14,330 nt of DNA from an uncultured Elusimicrobia bacterium (GTDB taxonomy: Bacteria > RUG730), in assembly GCA_900321865.1 (NCBI GenBank), contig ONXP01000053.1, forward strand, positions 1 to 14,330, in the 5' to 3' direction. How positions within the stretch are numbered: the first letter of the stretch is position 1; each line of letters opens with the position of its first letter. The notes under the pieces were generated by a model. It made no database searches and had not been told where the DNA came from. It saw nothing but the letters and a program-made list of their open reading frames with translations. The translations under genes were made by a program, and so were the position numbers. Shown in pieces: positions 1 to 8,117 of the stretch.

Positions 1-322
1 AAACTTTATCATTTTTATTTTTGATAAGACTAACTTTAGTAATAATTTTTAGCATCAAAAATACTATTATAGACAAACAAAAAAAATAAATAATTTTAGT
101 TAGGAAAGCCCCGTATTTGATATCTACATTATTAATTTTTATTGACAAATAATTAAAATCTACTTTTATAATCAAGCCTAGACTAGGCGAAATGATATCG
201 TTTACTAGAGATAAAACTATAGATTGAAAAGCTGCCCCTATAATTATCCCAATAGCCAGCTCAAAAATATTACCCTTTTTTATAAAACTTAAAAATTCTA
301 TAAATGTTTTTTTAAAAATCAT
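1..322 (-). CDS. mscL: MscL, large-conductance mechanosensitive channel (partial, C-terminus beyond window)
   Basis: This gene encodes the inner-membrane channel that opens under membrane tension and releases solutes during osmotic downshock. Translating 322 down to 2 gives 107 residues from the true start; the end lies outside the window. The N-terminal amphipathic helix is followed by TM1 with the family signature (GNIFELAIGIIIGAAFQSIV, about residues 18-37) and NDIISPSLGL. A periplasmic loop follows, then TM2 begins at IKYGAFLTKII. MscL proteins are usually about 130-150 residues, so roughly three quarters are visible. The ATG at 322 overlaps the stop of the response regulator gene as ATGA and has no clear ribosome binding site of its own, so translation is probably coupled. 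The family call rests on clear motif recognition. Confidence 0.93.
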   Translation of the reverse strand, partial: MIFKKTFIEFLSFIKKGNIFELAIGIIIGAAFQSIVLSLVNDIISPSLGLIIKVDFNYLSIKINNVDIKYGAFLTKIIYFFCLSIIVFLMLKIITKVSLIKNKNDKV

Positions 323-1020
323 ATTTTTGACACAAATTTATAGCCAATACCTTGAACTGTTTCCAAGCAAATACTAAAAATATTCAACTTATTTCTAATA
401 TGTTCTATATGTTTCCCAAGAGTTTTATCTGTTATATAAAAACCTTCTCCCCAAATTTGGCTCATCAAAATTCCTCTCTCTATAACTATTCCTTCTCTTT
501 CAATCAAAAAAGATAAAATATCAAATTCTTTTTTAGTTAGATTTAAATCTCTACCATCTAAGTAAATTTTAAATTCTGAATACTTTATCTCAAAATGTCC
601 AAGCTTTATATCTGTTTTATTTAACAAATTTTTTGTAAAATTTTTCTTTCTTCGAAGAATAGCATTAATTCTAGCAATTAAAATTTCTATTTTAAAAGGC
701 TTAACTATATAATCATCAGCTCCAAATTCTAAACCTTTTACAACATATTTAGAATCTATAAACTTTGCGGTTATAATAATAATCGAAATATTTTTCATTT
801 TTTCATTTTTTCTAAGATCTCTACAAAAATTAATTCCATTGTCCTTACCTATTTCTACATCTAAAACCACACAATCAATATTTTCTGTTTCTAAAATATT
901 TTTAGCGAAATCTAAATTCTGTGCTAAAAATACACTAAAGTTATCTTTTTCCAAAGTATCTTTTAAAAGAGTTAAAATATTTTTTTCATCATCCACCACT
1001 AATACTTTAATTTTTTCCAA
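319..1020 (-). CDS. OmpR/PhoB-family response regulator, orphan
   Basis: Two-component transcription regulator of 233 residues. The receiver domain (about 4-123) has the acidic pair D10/D11, phospho-acceptor D54 in CVVLDVEIG, T84 and K107 in DDYIVKPF, so all key residues are present. The C-terminal winged-helix DNA-binding domain (about 138-232) has the typical ending TVQGIGYKF. No histidine kinase is in view, so the signal is unknown. The start is TTG at 1020: AAAGGA lies 7 bases upstream, inside the end of der, and no in-frame ATG occurs before residue 75. It follows der by 3 bases and overlaps mscL by 4. The coupling with mscL suggests, but does not prove, a role in envelope or osmotic stress. 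The subgroup cannot be assigned. Confidence 0.93.
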   Translation of the reverse strand: MEKIKVLVVDDEKNILTLLKDTLEKDNFSVFLAQNLDFAKNILETENIDCVVLDVEIGKDNGINFCRDLRKNEKMKNISIIIITAKFIDSKYVVKGLEFGADDYIVKPFKIEILIARINAILRRKKNFTKNLLNKTDIKLGHFEIKYSEFKIYLDGRDLNLTKKEFDILSFLIEREGIVIERGILMSQIWGEGFYITDKTLGKHIEHIRNKLNIFSICLETVQGIGYKFVSKI

Positions 1021-1023
1021 AAT

Positions 1024-2358
1024 TTATTCCTTTATATCTGTTAAAATTTTAATAGGTGTCCCCAAAAAACTATATTTTTCCCTCAAACTATTTTCTAAAA
1101 ATCTTTTATAAGCTGAATTAATTTCTCCAAGAGAATTAAGCTTTACATAAAATGTCGGAGGCCTTGTGCCTAATTGTTTCCCTCCAAGAATCACTATTGG
1201 ATATTTTTTTTTGCCACGAGGCGGGTATTTTTTATTATAACATTCTCTAAAAATTTCAGAAATTTCTTTATCCAATATTCTTTTATTATATTCTTTATAA
1301 ACACTATTTATTAAATCAAAAATTTTATAAACTCTAATATTTTCCTTTGCTGATATAAAAATTATTGGGGAATGGAGCAAAAAAGGAAAGATCCTTTTTC
1401 GGTCATTTAAAATTTTTTTTATAAATAAATCTTTTTGTTCTATTAAATCAATTTTATTTATGACAATTATCGAGGCTTTAAAATATTCGTTTATCATTCC
1501 CATAATTCTAAGATCTATACTATTTATCCCAACACTTGCATCCATCAATAATAAAGCAACATCGCTTCTTTTTATTGCCTCGTCCGTAGCTTTTATAGAA
1601 ATTTCATCGAAATCTTTTTTTTTGGCATTTCTTTTTATTCCTGCCGTGTCTATAAATGTGTACTTTATACCATCCTTTTCAAAAAATGTATCAATTGCAT
1701 CTCTGGTTGTCCCAGGAATATCGCTTACCAAAACTCTATCTTCACCTAAAATTTTATTTAATAAACTAGATTTCCCAACATTAGGCTTTCCTACAAGAGC
1801 TATTTTTATATCACTATCGCTAAACTTATCAGAATTTTCCTCTAACTCATCTGGAATGCATAATTTTATTTTTTCTAAAAGGTCTGGAAAACCTAAATTA
1901 TGAAGTGCAGAAACTCTAATAATAGTATCTATTCCCAGCTTATAAAAATCATTAGAAATGCTATAATCAGAAAAATTATCAACTTTATTTATAACTAAAA
2001 AAATTTTTTTGTTTTTAAAGTTTATTCTTAGCCATTTTAATATAATTTGATCTAATGGATTTAAGCCTTCTATACCATCAACAATAAACAAAATAAGATC
2101 GGCTTTTTCCAACCCTAAAACAACATTTTTTACTATCCAATCTGTTTCAAAATCTGACTTTTTACCAATTATAGCCTGATTAATCCCACCAGTATCAACA
2201 AAATAAAATTTTTTGTCTTTTAATTCACAAACCCCATAATTTCTATCGCGAGTTAGATTGGGATTTTTAGAGACCAAGGCTTTTTTATTTTTTACAATTC
2301 TATTAAAAATGCTAGATTTCCCAACATTTGTTCTACCTGTCATACATACTGTAAACAT
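1024..2358 (-). CDS. der: GTPase Der (EngA), ribosome assembly
   Basis: Tandem-G-domain GTPase needed for maturation of the 50S ribosomal subunit; 444 residues, normal for the family. The first G domain has P-loop GRTNVGKS (8-15), DTGG (55-58) and NKVD (124-127). The second has GKPNVGKS (190-197), a GTTRD switch (216-220), DTAG (237-240) and NKID (301-304). The C-terminal KH-like domain (about 355-444) contains PPRGKKKYPI and the RPPTFYVKLN strand typical of Der. The only oddity is threonine in the first P-loop where proline is usual. The ATG at 2358 directly abuts the purE stop at 2359, and the response regulator follows 3 bases after its own stop. The identification is secure. Confidence 0.97.
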   Translation of the reverse strand: MFTVCMTGRTNVGKSSIFNRIVKNKKALVSKNPNLTRDRNYGVCELKDKKFYFVDTGGINQAIIGKKSDFETDWIVKNVVLGLEKADLILFIVDGIEGLNPLDQIILKWLRINFKNKKIFLVINKVDNFSDYSISNDFYKLGIDTIIRVSALHNLGFPDLLEKIKLCIPDELEENSDKFSDSDIKIALVGKPNVGKSSLLNKILGEDRVLVSDIPGTTRDAIDTFFEKDGIKYTFIDTAGIKRNAKKKDFDEISIKATDEAIKRSDVALLLMDASVGINSIDLRIMGMINEYFKASIIVINKIDLIEQKDLFIKKILNDRKRIFPFLLHSPIIFISAKENIRVYKIFDLINSVYKEYNKRILDKEISEIFRECYNKKYPPRGKKKYPIVILGGKQLGTRPPTFYVKLNSLGEINSAYKRFLENSLREKYSFLGTPIKILTDIKE

Positions 2359-2889
2359 TTATTTTGTCATCCTAATATATTCATCTAATCCAATATTATT
2401 AAGATTTTCATCTTTTTCTAAAACACTGTTTTCTAAATCTTTTTTGAAATCTAAAATTTTAGTTTTTATCTCTGGAAATTTTATAGAAAGAATTTTTACT
2501 GCAAAAATAGCAGAATTTATAGCTCCACTTTTACCCATAGACATAGTAGCTACTGGCACCCCACCAGGCATATTGATAGTAGAAAGCATAGCATCCAGGC
2601 CTTTTATTTCTCCGCCAGTCATAGGAACAGCTATAACAGGCAATGCTGTAATTCCTGCCACAACTCCAGCCAAATGAGCCGCCATCCCAGCCCCTATTAT
2701 AAAAACTAAAATTCCATTTTTTTCTTTTTCTTTTATTAAACTAATCGTAGTTTCTAAATTTCTATGAGCCGAAGATATATTAATATCGTGTTTTATTCCA
2801 AATTCCAAAAGTTTTTTTGAAGCATATTGCATACAACTGAGATCAGAATCGCTTCCGACTATTATTGATACCAAAGATTTATTATCCAT
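2359..2889 (-). CDS. purE: PurE, N5-carboxyaminoimidazole ribonucleotide mutase (class I)
   Basis: Cytosolic enzyme of de novo purine synthesis that converts N5-CAIR to CAIR; 176 residues. Visible motifs are VGSDSDL (11-17), SAHR with catalytic H42 (40-43), GAGMAAHLAG (67-75), GLDAMLS (97-103) and MPGGVPVATM (107-116). These are the class I mutase signatures rather than those of the CO2-using class II enzyme. Class I normally works with PurK, which makes N5-CAIR; no purK is adjacent, so it would lie elsewhere if present. The gene sits 17 bases after proS and abuts der, inside the operon. AGG lies upstream of the ATG. The residues after about 150 are lysine- and glutamate-rich and not conserved. 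Confidence 0.96.
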   Translation of the reverse strand: MDNKSLVSIIVGSDSDLSCMQYASKKLLEFGIKHDINISSAHRNLETTISLIKEKEKNGILVFIIGAGMAAHLAGVVAGITALPVIAVPMTGGEIKGLDAMLSTINMPGGVPVATMSMGKSGAINSAIFAVKILSIKFPEIKTKILDFKKDLENSVLEKDENLNNIGLDEYIRMTK

Positions 2890-2906
2890 AAAATACCTAC
2901 AAAACT

Positions 2907-4634
2907 TTATAATTTTTTTATAATTTCGCTTATAAAATCAAAAATTTCATTTTTATTTTTGTAAAAAACTTCGTCTGTTTGATTTATTTTTATTTCTAAT
3001 TCCGAAGATTCTAAAAATTTTTTTCCAACAACGATTACTACAGGAATTCCTAAAAGATCCGCATCATTAAATTTTACACCAGGCCTTTCTTTTCTGTCAT
3101 CAAACAATGTATCATATTTTTTATTAATATTCTCATACAATTCATTAGAAAATTTTAATAACTCTTCATTTTTTACATCCAGACAAATTATTTCTACCTC
3201 GTATGGTGAAATAGAAATAGGCCAAGACATTTTTTTTTCTGTAAGTTTTTGCTCTATGCATGCAGCAACCACTCTGGAAACTCCTATACCATAACAACCC
3301 ATAATTATATCTTTTTTATTAGAATTTTCATCTAAATAACTAGCACCTAGGGCTTTAGAATATTTGGTTCCCAGTTTAAAAATATGACCTACTTCTATAC
3401 CTCTAGAAAAAGTCAATTCACCACCACATTTATAACATTTATCTCCTATTTTTGCCAAAGATAAATCAAAAAATTGCTCATCAGATAAAAACACATCACG
3501 GCCAAAATTAGCATTAATATAATGAAAATCTTTTTTATTAGCTCCAATAACAAAATTTTTCAAATCTTTTATACTGTTATCAGCAATTATCTTAATATTT
3601 TTAATTCCAATTGGCCCAATATAACCTATTTCTAATCCTAATTTTATAATTTCTTCGTCTAAAGATAGGCGAAGTTCATTACATTTTAAAACATTAATTA
3701 ATTTAAACTCATTTATATCTCTGTCCCCTCTAACAAGAACTATAATAGGAACCCCATCCGCTATATAAATAAGAGATTTTATAATTTTTGATTCTTTTAT
3801 AGATAAAAATTTGGAAATATCAGAAATAGACTTTTGATCCTTTGTTTCAACAATTTCCAATTCTTTTTCTGCTTCATCTTCTGGAGAAAAATTAAAAATT
3901 TTTGCTTTTTCTAAATTTGCAGAATAAAAACATTTTTTGCACACACATATTTCACTTTCTCCAGAATTTGAGATTACAACAAATTCATGTGAAAAATTTC
4001 CACCAATACTGCCACTATCAGCCTCAACAACAGTATATTTTAAGCCAAATCTATCAAAAATATTCGTGTATACTTTATGCATTTTTTTATAAGTATCATT
4101 TGCACCTTCGTCATCTTTGTCAAAACTATATGCATCTTTCATCAAAAATTCTCTCGCTCTCATTACTCCAAACCTTGGCCTAATCTCATCACGAAATTTC
4201 GTTTGAATTTGATATAAAATTACAGGCAAATCCTTATAAGAATCAGATTCTGTGGCAATTAAATCCGTTATAACTTCCTCGTGTGTTGGCCCTAGACAAA
4301 AATCTCTACCATTTCTATCCTGTATCCTAACCAATTCTTTTCCGTATTTATTCCATCTTTTACTTTTTTCCCAAAGTTCTTTTGGTTGAATCGCAGGAAG
4401 CAAAACTTCCAAAGCTTTCGCTTTATCCATTTCTTCCCTTATGATATTTTCAACTTTTTTTAAAATTTTAAAACCCAAAGGAAGCCACTCATATATTCCA
4501 GAAGCTAATTTTTTTATCATTCCTGTCCTTATCATATAATCATAACTAACTAGTTCTAAACTCTTTTTTTCAAGAGTGTCAGAATTAGTTTTAGTTTTTT
4601 TCTTAGTTTTTATAAAAGCTCTAGAATATCTCAT
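2907..4634 (-). CDS. proS: Prolyl-tRNA synthetase (bacterial type, with editing insertion)
   Basis: Class II aminoacyl-tRNA synthetase that charges tRNA-Pro; 575 residues, the length of the long bacterial form. The N-terminal catalytic part has the family start (about 1-60), a GPTHEE motif (115-120), motif 2 in FRDEIRPRFG (147-156) and EFLMKDAYSFD (162-172). An insertion domain (about 225-400) lies between the halves of the catalytic core; in this family it clears mis-charged Ala-tRNA-Pro. Cysteines 230, 232 and 235 and the pair C400/C403 flank it. Then come RGIEVGHIFKLG (411-422) and motif 3, GCYGIGVSR (446-454), and a C-terminal anticodon-binding domain (about 475-575). The ATG at 4634 overlaps the stop of the upstream glycosyltransferase gene as ATGA, so translation is probably coupled. 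Confidence 0.97.
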   Translation of the reverse strand: MRYSRAFIKTKKKTKTNSDTLEKKSLELVSYDYMIRTGMIKKLASGIYEWLPLGFKILKKVENIIREEMDKAKALEVLLPAIQPKELWEKSKRWNKYGKELVRIQDRNGRDFCLGPTHEEVITDLIATESDSYKDLPVILYQIQTKFRDEIRPRFGVMRAREFLMKDAYSFDKDDEGANDTYKKMHKVYTNIFDRFGLKYTVVEADSGSIGGNFSHEFVVISNSGESEICVCKKCFYSANLEKAKIFNFSPEDEAEKELEIVETKDQKSISDISKFLSIKESKIIKSLIYIADGVPIIVLVRGDRDINEFKLINVLKCNELRLSLDEEIIKLGLEIGYIGPIGIKNIKIIADNSIKDLKNFVIGANKKDFHYINANFGRDVFLSDEQFFDLSLAKIGDKCYKCGGELTFSRGIEVGHIFKLGTKYSKALGASYLDENSNKKDIIMGCYGIGVSRVVAACIEQKLTEKKMSWPISISPYEVEIICLDVKNEELLKFSNELYENINKKYDTLFDDRKERPGVKFNDADLLGIPVVIVVGKKFLESSELEIKINQTDEVFYKNKNEIFDFISEIIKKL

Positions 4635-5905
4635 ACATTATAGCCTCTTCTAAATTTTTGAATTTTTAATAACGGAATAAACTTAAATAAATATAAAATT
4701 TTATATTCTTCAAAAATAATAAGATCAAAAAACAAAATATTAAAAATATAAATCTTTTTATGATTCAATTTTTTTATAATTTTCATTATATTAATAAAAC
4801 CAAATAGATAATACTTTTTTTCAATAAAAACCTTGACTTTTATTTTGAAGATAGTCAAACCTAAAAAAATTATTTTTTTCTGATAAAAATTTTTTTCTAA
4901 AATCTCTACAGGATCTAAAACTTTAGAATTTTCTTTTTTTAAATAAACTGTTTCTATTTCATCAGCTTTTTTGTTATCTTTCATAAAATCTTCTATTGCA
5001 GAAATCATTTTATTTGTTTTGATTTCTTTCATACAATTAAAATTATGTTTACAATATACTTCAACAGAATTTTCCCCTACAAAGCATTCTTTGCATTCAT
5101 AATCAGAAAATATATTTTTATTGCAAGAATAATATGCAAGATTTTTAGGCTCATGAGTAGAATAAGCTATTACAGCTCTGGTATCCACAGCCCTTGCTAA
5201 ATGCATCAGCCCTCCTATTTCTCCAACAAAAAGATCGGAATTATACAAAATACTGGCGACCTCTCTTATAGAATATTTTCCTCTGAGATCCATTGCTCCG
5301 TCTAACTTTTTATCAGTTCTTTTTCCAATTTGAACAAAATTAAAACGAGATTTTAAGCTGTCAACTATTTCTTGAAAATTTTTATAACCATAATTTTTAG
5401 TCTCGTCCTCTGACCCTGAAATAATAGCTATTTGCTTGGTTTCAAAAAATTTCCCAAAACTTTTTTCTTCATCTGTCAAATATATTTTTGGCTTTAATTC
5501 TATTTCCCCGGATATTACCATTTTTTTAGCTAGTTCTGTTATAATATGACTATTAGGATATCCAAAATATTTTTCATCGTATAATTTTACGATAGTTTTA
5601 TAATCTAAAAATATTAAATCTAACCCTATATTTTTTAAGTCTAAAATTAAATTTTTAGTTTTTTCCAGATATGTTTTTACATAAAACCCAAAATCTATAA
5701 ATTCCACATTAGGATTATTATAAAAAAGTTCTTTTTGTTTATGATTTATTAATATTTTACCTAAAATATTATTGTTTCTCTTAAAATTTTCAATCGCCCC
5801 ACTAAAAGCTAATCCATCTCCTATTCCGCCGGATGTAAAATAAATTTTTTTTTGACCATTTTTTTTAGCAATATATAAAACCCTTTGATACAATTCGCTT
5901 TTCAT
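4631..5905 (-). CDS. GT9-family (heptosyltransferase-fold) glycosyltransferase B with repeat tail
   Basis: Putative glycosyltransferase of 424 residues related to ADP-heptose:LPS heptosyltransferases, likely adding a sugar to a surface glycan at the inner face of the cytoplasmic membrane. The N-terminal GT-B half has the family-like GGIGDGLAFSGAIEN (26-40). The donor-side half has VQIGKRTDKK (191-200), DLRGKYSIREVASIL (206-220) and DLFVGEIGGLMHLARAV (224-240), where GT9 enzymes carry their conserved glycine-H-A segment. A four-cysteine patch (C271, C274, C285, C291) ends the core, as often in GT9 proteins. From about 343 to 418 come four imperfect, basic and aromatic units spaced by about 20 residues (KKYYLFGF, KKIYIFNI, KILYLFKF). 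The donor and acceptor cannot be told. AGGA before the ATG overlaps the stop of the sister gene, 8 bases upstream. It is a tandem paralogue of the 5914-7146 gene. Confidence 0.82.
   Translation of the reverse strand: MKSELYQRVLYIAKKNGQKKIYFTSGGIGDGLAFSGAIENFKRNNNILGKILINHKQKELFYNNPNVEFIDFGFYVKTYLEKTKNLILDLKNIGLDLIFLDYKTIVKLYDEKYFGYPNSHIITELAKKMVISGEIELKPKIYLTDEEKSFGKFFETKQIAIISGSEDETKNYGYKNFQEIVDSLKSRFNFVQIGKRTDKKLDGAMDLRGKYSIREVASILYNSDLFVGEIGGLMHLARAVDTRAVIAYSTHEPKNLAYYSCNKNIFSDYECKECFVGENSVEVYCKHNFNCMKEIKTNKMISAIEDFMKDNKKADEIETVYLKKENSKVLDPVEILEKNFYQKKIIFLGLTIFKIKVKVFIEKKYYLFGFINIMKIIKKLNHKKIYIFNILFFDLIIFEEYKILYLFKFIPLLKIQKFRRGYNV
5156..5353 (-). repeat. Copy B of the near-identical paralogue core (gene conversion patch)
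   Basis: This stretch of glycosyltransferase B (residues 185-250) matches 6445-6642 in glycosyltransferase A with very few base differences. Runs such as ctggtatccacagcccttgc and cgacctctcttatagaatat are shared exactly. At the protein level about 60 of 66 residues agree by eye. Sequence outside the patch, especially the N-terminal 130 residues and the tails, is far more diverged, apart from a second short conserved block around ELKPKIYLTDEEK. Confidence 0.85.
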
Positions 5906-5913
5906 AAATCGTC

Positions 5914-7146
5914 CTAATATTTAATTTTCAATATTGGCAAAACACAAAAAAATTTTACCAATCCATTTTTAATACTAAATATAGGCAAAAAATTGAACAA
6001 ATAATACTTTTTAAGGTTTTTTAATTTATTTTTTATTTTTAAAATAGTAAAAAAATTGAAAAGTTTGAATTTTATTTTTTCGTTTTTATAATTGTGTATG
6101 CTTAAAACTAAAATTAAAGAAAATAAATAAAAATTAATTATAACAGTCGATATCGCTTGCAAAGAAAAAAAATAACTTTTTACAGTATTTTCTTTCTCAG
6201 ATTTTTTAACAAAAACTTTTTTTGTTTCTAAATTTTTATTTTTAAGCTCTTCTTCCATACAAATATTTATCATTTTTATCATATCTTCTGTTTCAACAGT
6301 TTTTATACAATTAAAATTTTTCGGGCAATAAGATTTTTCTGTTATGTAAGGCAAAACTTTATTTTTTAAACATAAATCACATTCATATTTAGAAAAAACA
6401 TTTTTATTTGCTATATACTCATACAAATAAGGAGGCTCATGTTTAGTGTATGCTATTACAGCTCTGGTATCCACAGCCCTTGCTAAATGCATAAGAGCTC
6501 CAACTTCTCCAACAAAAAGATCAGAATTATACAAAATGCTGGCGACCTCTCTTATAGAATATTTTCCTCGAAGATCCAGAGCTCCATCTAATTTTTTATC
6601 AGTTCCATTACCAATTTGAACAAAATTAAAACGAGATTTTAATCTATCAAGTATTTCTTGAAATTTTAAAAATGGATATCTTTTAAAAATAGATAACCCT
6701 TCTGACATAATAGCTATTTGATTTTTATCAAAGAATTTTCCAAATTTTTTTTCTTCATCTGTCAAATATATTTTTGGCTTTAATTCTACTTCTCCAGAAA
6801 CCCCAGCCTGCCTAACAAACTCAGCTATCACAGGAATTTTTGAAAAAGATATTTTTAAATCATTACTGTCTGAATAAAACAAATCGTAATAATCAAGCCA
6901 AATTAAGTCAAGACCTTTTCTTTTAAGTAATTTTATAGACCTTTCGATTGTTTTGTCTTTTAATTTAAAATCTAAAATTTCTACATAAGGATTATTTTTA
7001 AAAATGATTTTATTTACTTCTGTTGTAAGGCAAACTATTTGTTTTTCCTTTGTAATGTTATAGATATTCTCCATCGCTCCCTGAAGCATTAGTGTATCCC
7101 CAATACCTTTCTGAGTAAAAAAAACTTTTCGATTTTCTCCGTTCAC
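5914..7146 (-). CDS. GT9-family (heptosyltransferase-fold) glycosyltransferase A with repeat tail
   Basis: Putative glycosyltransferase of 410 residues, paralogue of the next gene in the operon and probably acting on the same surface glycan. QKGIGDTLMLQGAMENI (12-28) matches the N-terminal GT9 substrate loop. The donor-side half holds VQIGNGTDKK (176-185), DLRGKYSIREVASIL (191-205) and DLFVGEVGALMHLARAV (209-225), nearly identical to the sister protein. Cysteines 256, 259, 274 and 280 form the usual patch. The tail from about 337 has four units like those of the sister (FYLFSL, FKLFNF, YYLFNF, then LPILKIKY at the end). The start is GTG at 7146, with AAGGAA 7 bases upstream. It is the first gene of the seven-gene minus-strand run. 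Substrates are not determinable. Confidence 0.82.
   Translation of the reverse strand: MNGENRKVFFTQKGIGDTLMLQGAMENIYNITKEKQIVCLTTEVNKIIFKNNPYVEILDFKLKDKTIERSIKLLKRKGLDLIWLDYYDLFYSDSNDLKISFSKIPVIAEFVRQAGVSGEVELKPKIYLTDEEKKFGKFFDKNQIAIMSEGLSIFKRYPFLKFQEILDRLKSRFNFVQIGNGTDKKLDGALDLRGKYSIREVASILYNSDLFVGEVGALMHLARAVDTRAVIAYTKHEPPYLYEYIANKNVFSKYECDLCLKNKVLPYITEKSYCPKNFNCIKTVETEDMIKMINICMEEELKNKNLETKKVFVKKSEKENTVKSYFFSLQAISTVIINFYLFSLILVLSIHNYKNEKIKFKLFNFFTILKIKNKLKNLKKYYLFNFLPIFSIKNGLVKFFCVLPILKIKY
6445..6642 (-). repeat. Copy A of the near-identical paralogue core
   Basis: Counterpart of 5156-5353 in the upstream paralogue (residues 169-234 of glycosyltransferase A), in direct orientation about 1.3 kb away. 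It codes the donor-binding side of the GT-B fold. Direct repeats this close could recombine and fuse the two genes. Confidence 0.85.
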
Positions 7147-7173
7147 AAAAAAATTCCTTAAAATAAATAAAAA

Positions 7174-7201
7174 TTTACTAAATTCAAAAAATTTTTATAA
7201 T
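7174..7201 (+). promoter_or_regulatory. Candidate promoter of the plus-strand secreted-protein gene
   Basis: TTTACT (7174-7179) and TATAAT (7196-7201) are spaced by 16 bases, about 58 bases before the ATG at 7260. A second TATAAT lies at 7202-7207. The region is nearly pure A+T, so the call is tentative. Confidence 0.4.
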
Positions 7202-7227
7202 TATAATAAATTTGTCATTTTTTTCAA
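7200..7227 (-). promoter_or_regulatory. Candidate sigma70-type promoter of the GT9-proS-purE-der-mscL operon
   Basis: On the minus strand TTGAAA (7222-7227) and TATAAT (7200-7205) are separated by 16 bases, about 55 bases before the GTG start of the first operon gene. The match is good, but chance matches are common in such AT-rich DNA. Its -10 box overlaps the opposite-facing candidate by two bases. Confidence 0.45.
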
Positions 7228-7259
7228 TTTTTATATATTTTTTAAAGGTTTTATGTTTT

Positions 7260-8117
7260 ATGAAAGATTTTTTTATATTTTTTTTATTTTTTTTTAATTT
7301 TGCTTTAATCAATCTTTTTGCTGAAGACAAAAAAGAAGGGCTAGAAGTAGATCTTCGTCAACTATCTTTAAACTTTACTTCCACAGAAATAAAAAATTCT
7401 AATCCTAATTTTACATCATCTAGACTAAATACAGATTCTGAGGTGCACATTCAGGGAAAATTAGATTTTATGACCAATTATTTTTTTAACAAATTCTTTT
7501 GGTCTAATTCGCTTATTTCAGAATATGGAAAAACATATATTAAGCCTAAAGATTTAGAAAAGTATGAAACTGAAAATGTAGATAAAATTTTATTGAATAC
7601 AGATTTAACTTTGAGAGCTTGGCTTTTTGAGAATGTCTTAGGTGGTTTTGAAACTGGTCCTTTTGCCAGCATAGAATATGAAACAGAATTTAATTCTGAC
7701 CAAAATTTAAAAAAGATTCTTAGATCAAAATTTGGTATTAAAGCATTCGAGGGAAAATATATAAAAGATTTATATTTTGCCTATATCTTAGAAGAAGATT
7801 ATACTTATGAAAAAAATTCAAATAAAACTGGTTATGAAACTGGATATAATCTGATTTTTGACATAAAAGAAGGAATAAAATTTGCAAATTTTTTAAAATT
7901 TCGAAAATATTTGTCAATAGAAAAAGAAAATATATCAGATCTAGATTATGAATTTGAGACAGAAATCAGGTTAGATGTAAAATTGTTTAATAAATTATCC
8001 TTAGCTCCTTTTATAAACTATTATAGATCAGCTTTAAAAACTCCTCATATTTCTGCTGATAATTGGTACACTGGAATTTCACTTTCTTATAGTAATATGT
8101 TTAAAAAAGCTGATTAG
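7260..8117 (+). CDS. Secreted protein, probable outer-membrane beta-barrel, function unknown
   Basis: Hypothetical exported protein of 285 residues and the only plus-strand gene here. I place the start at the ATG at 7260, not the in-frame TTG at 7212: AAAGG lies 11 bases upstream, and from this Met the protein opens with a clean signal peptide (Met-Lys-Asp, a run of Phe/Ile/Leu, then LINLFA) with likely cleavage before EDKK. The mature part lacks long hydrophobic helices and alternates polar and aromatic residues in short stretches (DLTLRAWLF, FASIEYETEF, YTGISLSYSNMF), as expected for amphipathic beta strands. The segment with WSNSLISEYGKTYI and NVDKILLNTDL loosely recalls DUF3078-type barrel proteins; that is a guess. 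It faces the decayed region and transcribes toward it; no clear terminator follows. Confidence 0.72.
   Translation: MKDFFIFFLFFFNFALINLFAEDKKEGLEVDLRQLSLNFTSTEIKNSNPNFTSSRLNTDSEVHIQGKLDFMTNYFFNKFFWSNSLISEYGKTYIKPKDLEKYETENVDKILLNTDLTLRAWLFENVLGGFETGPFASIEYETEFNSDQNLKKILRSKFGIKAFEGKYIKDLYFAYILEEDYTYEKNSNKTGYETGYNLIFDIKEGIKFANFLKFRKYLSIEKENISDLDYEFETEIRLDVKLFNKLSLAPFINYYRSALKTPHISADNWYTGISLSYSNMFKKAD

Noticed and set aside
1460-1903. Plus-strand open frame of 147 codons
   Set aside because: It lies wholly inside der on the opposite strand and has no family features; the same holds for the frames at 839-1111, 2258-2677 and 3902-4183.
7212-7259. N-terminal extension of the secreted protein from a TTG at 7212
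   Set aside because: It would put about 16 hydrophobic residues before a perfect signal peptide and overlaps the candidate promoter; the ATG at 7260 has a ribosome binding site.
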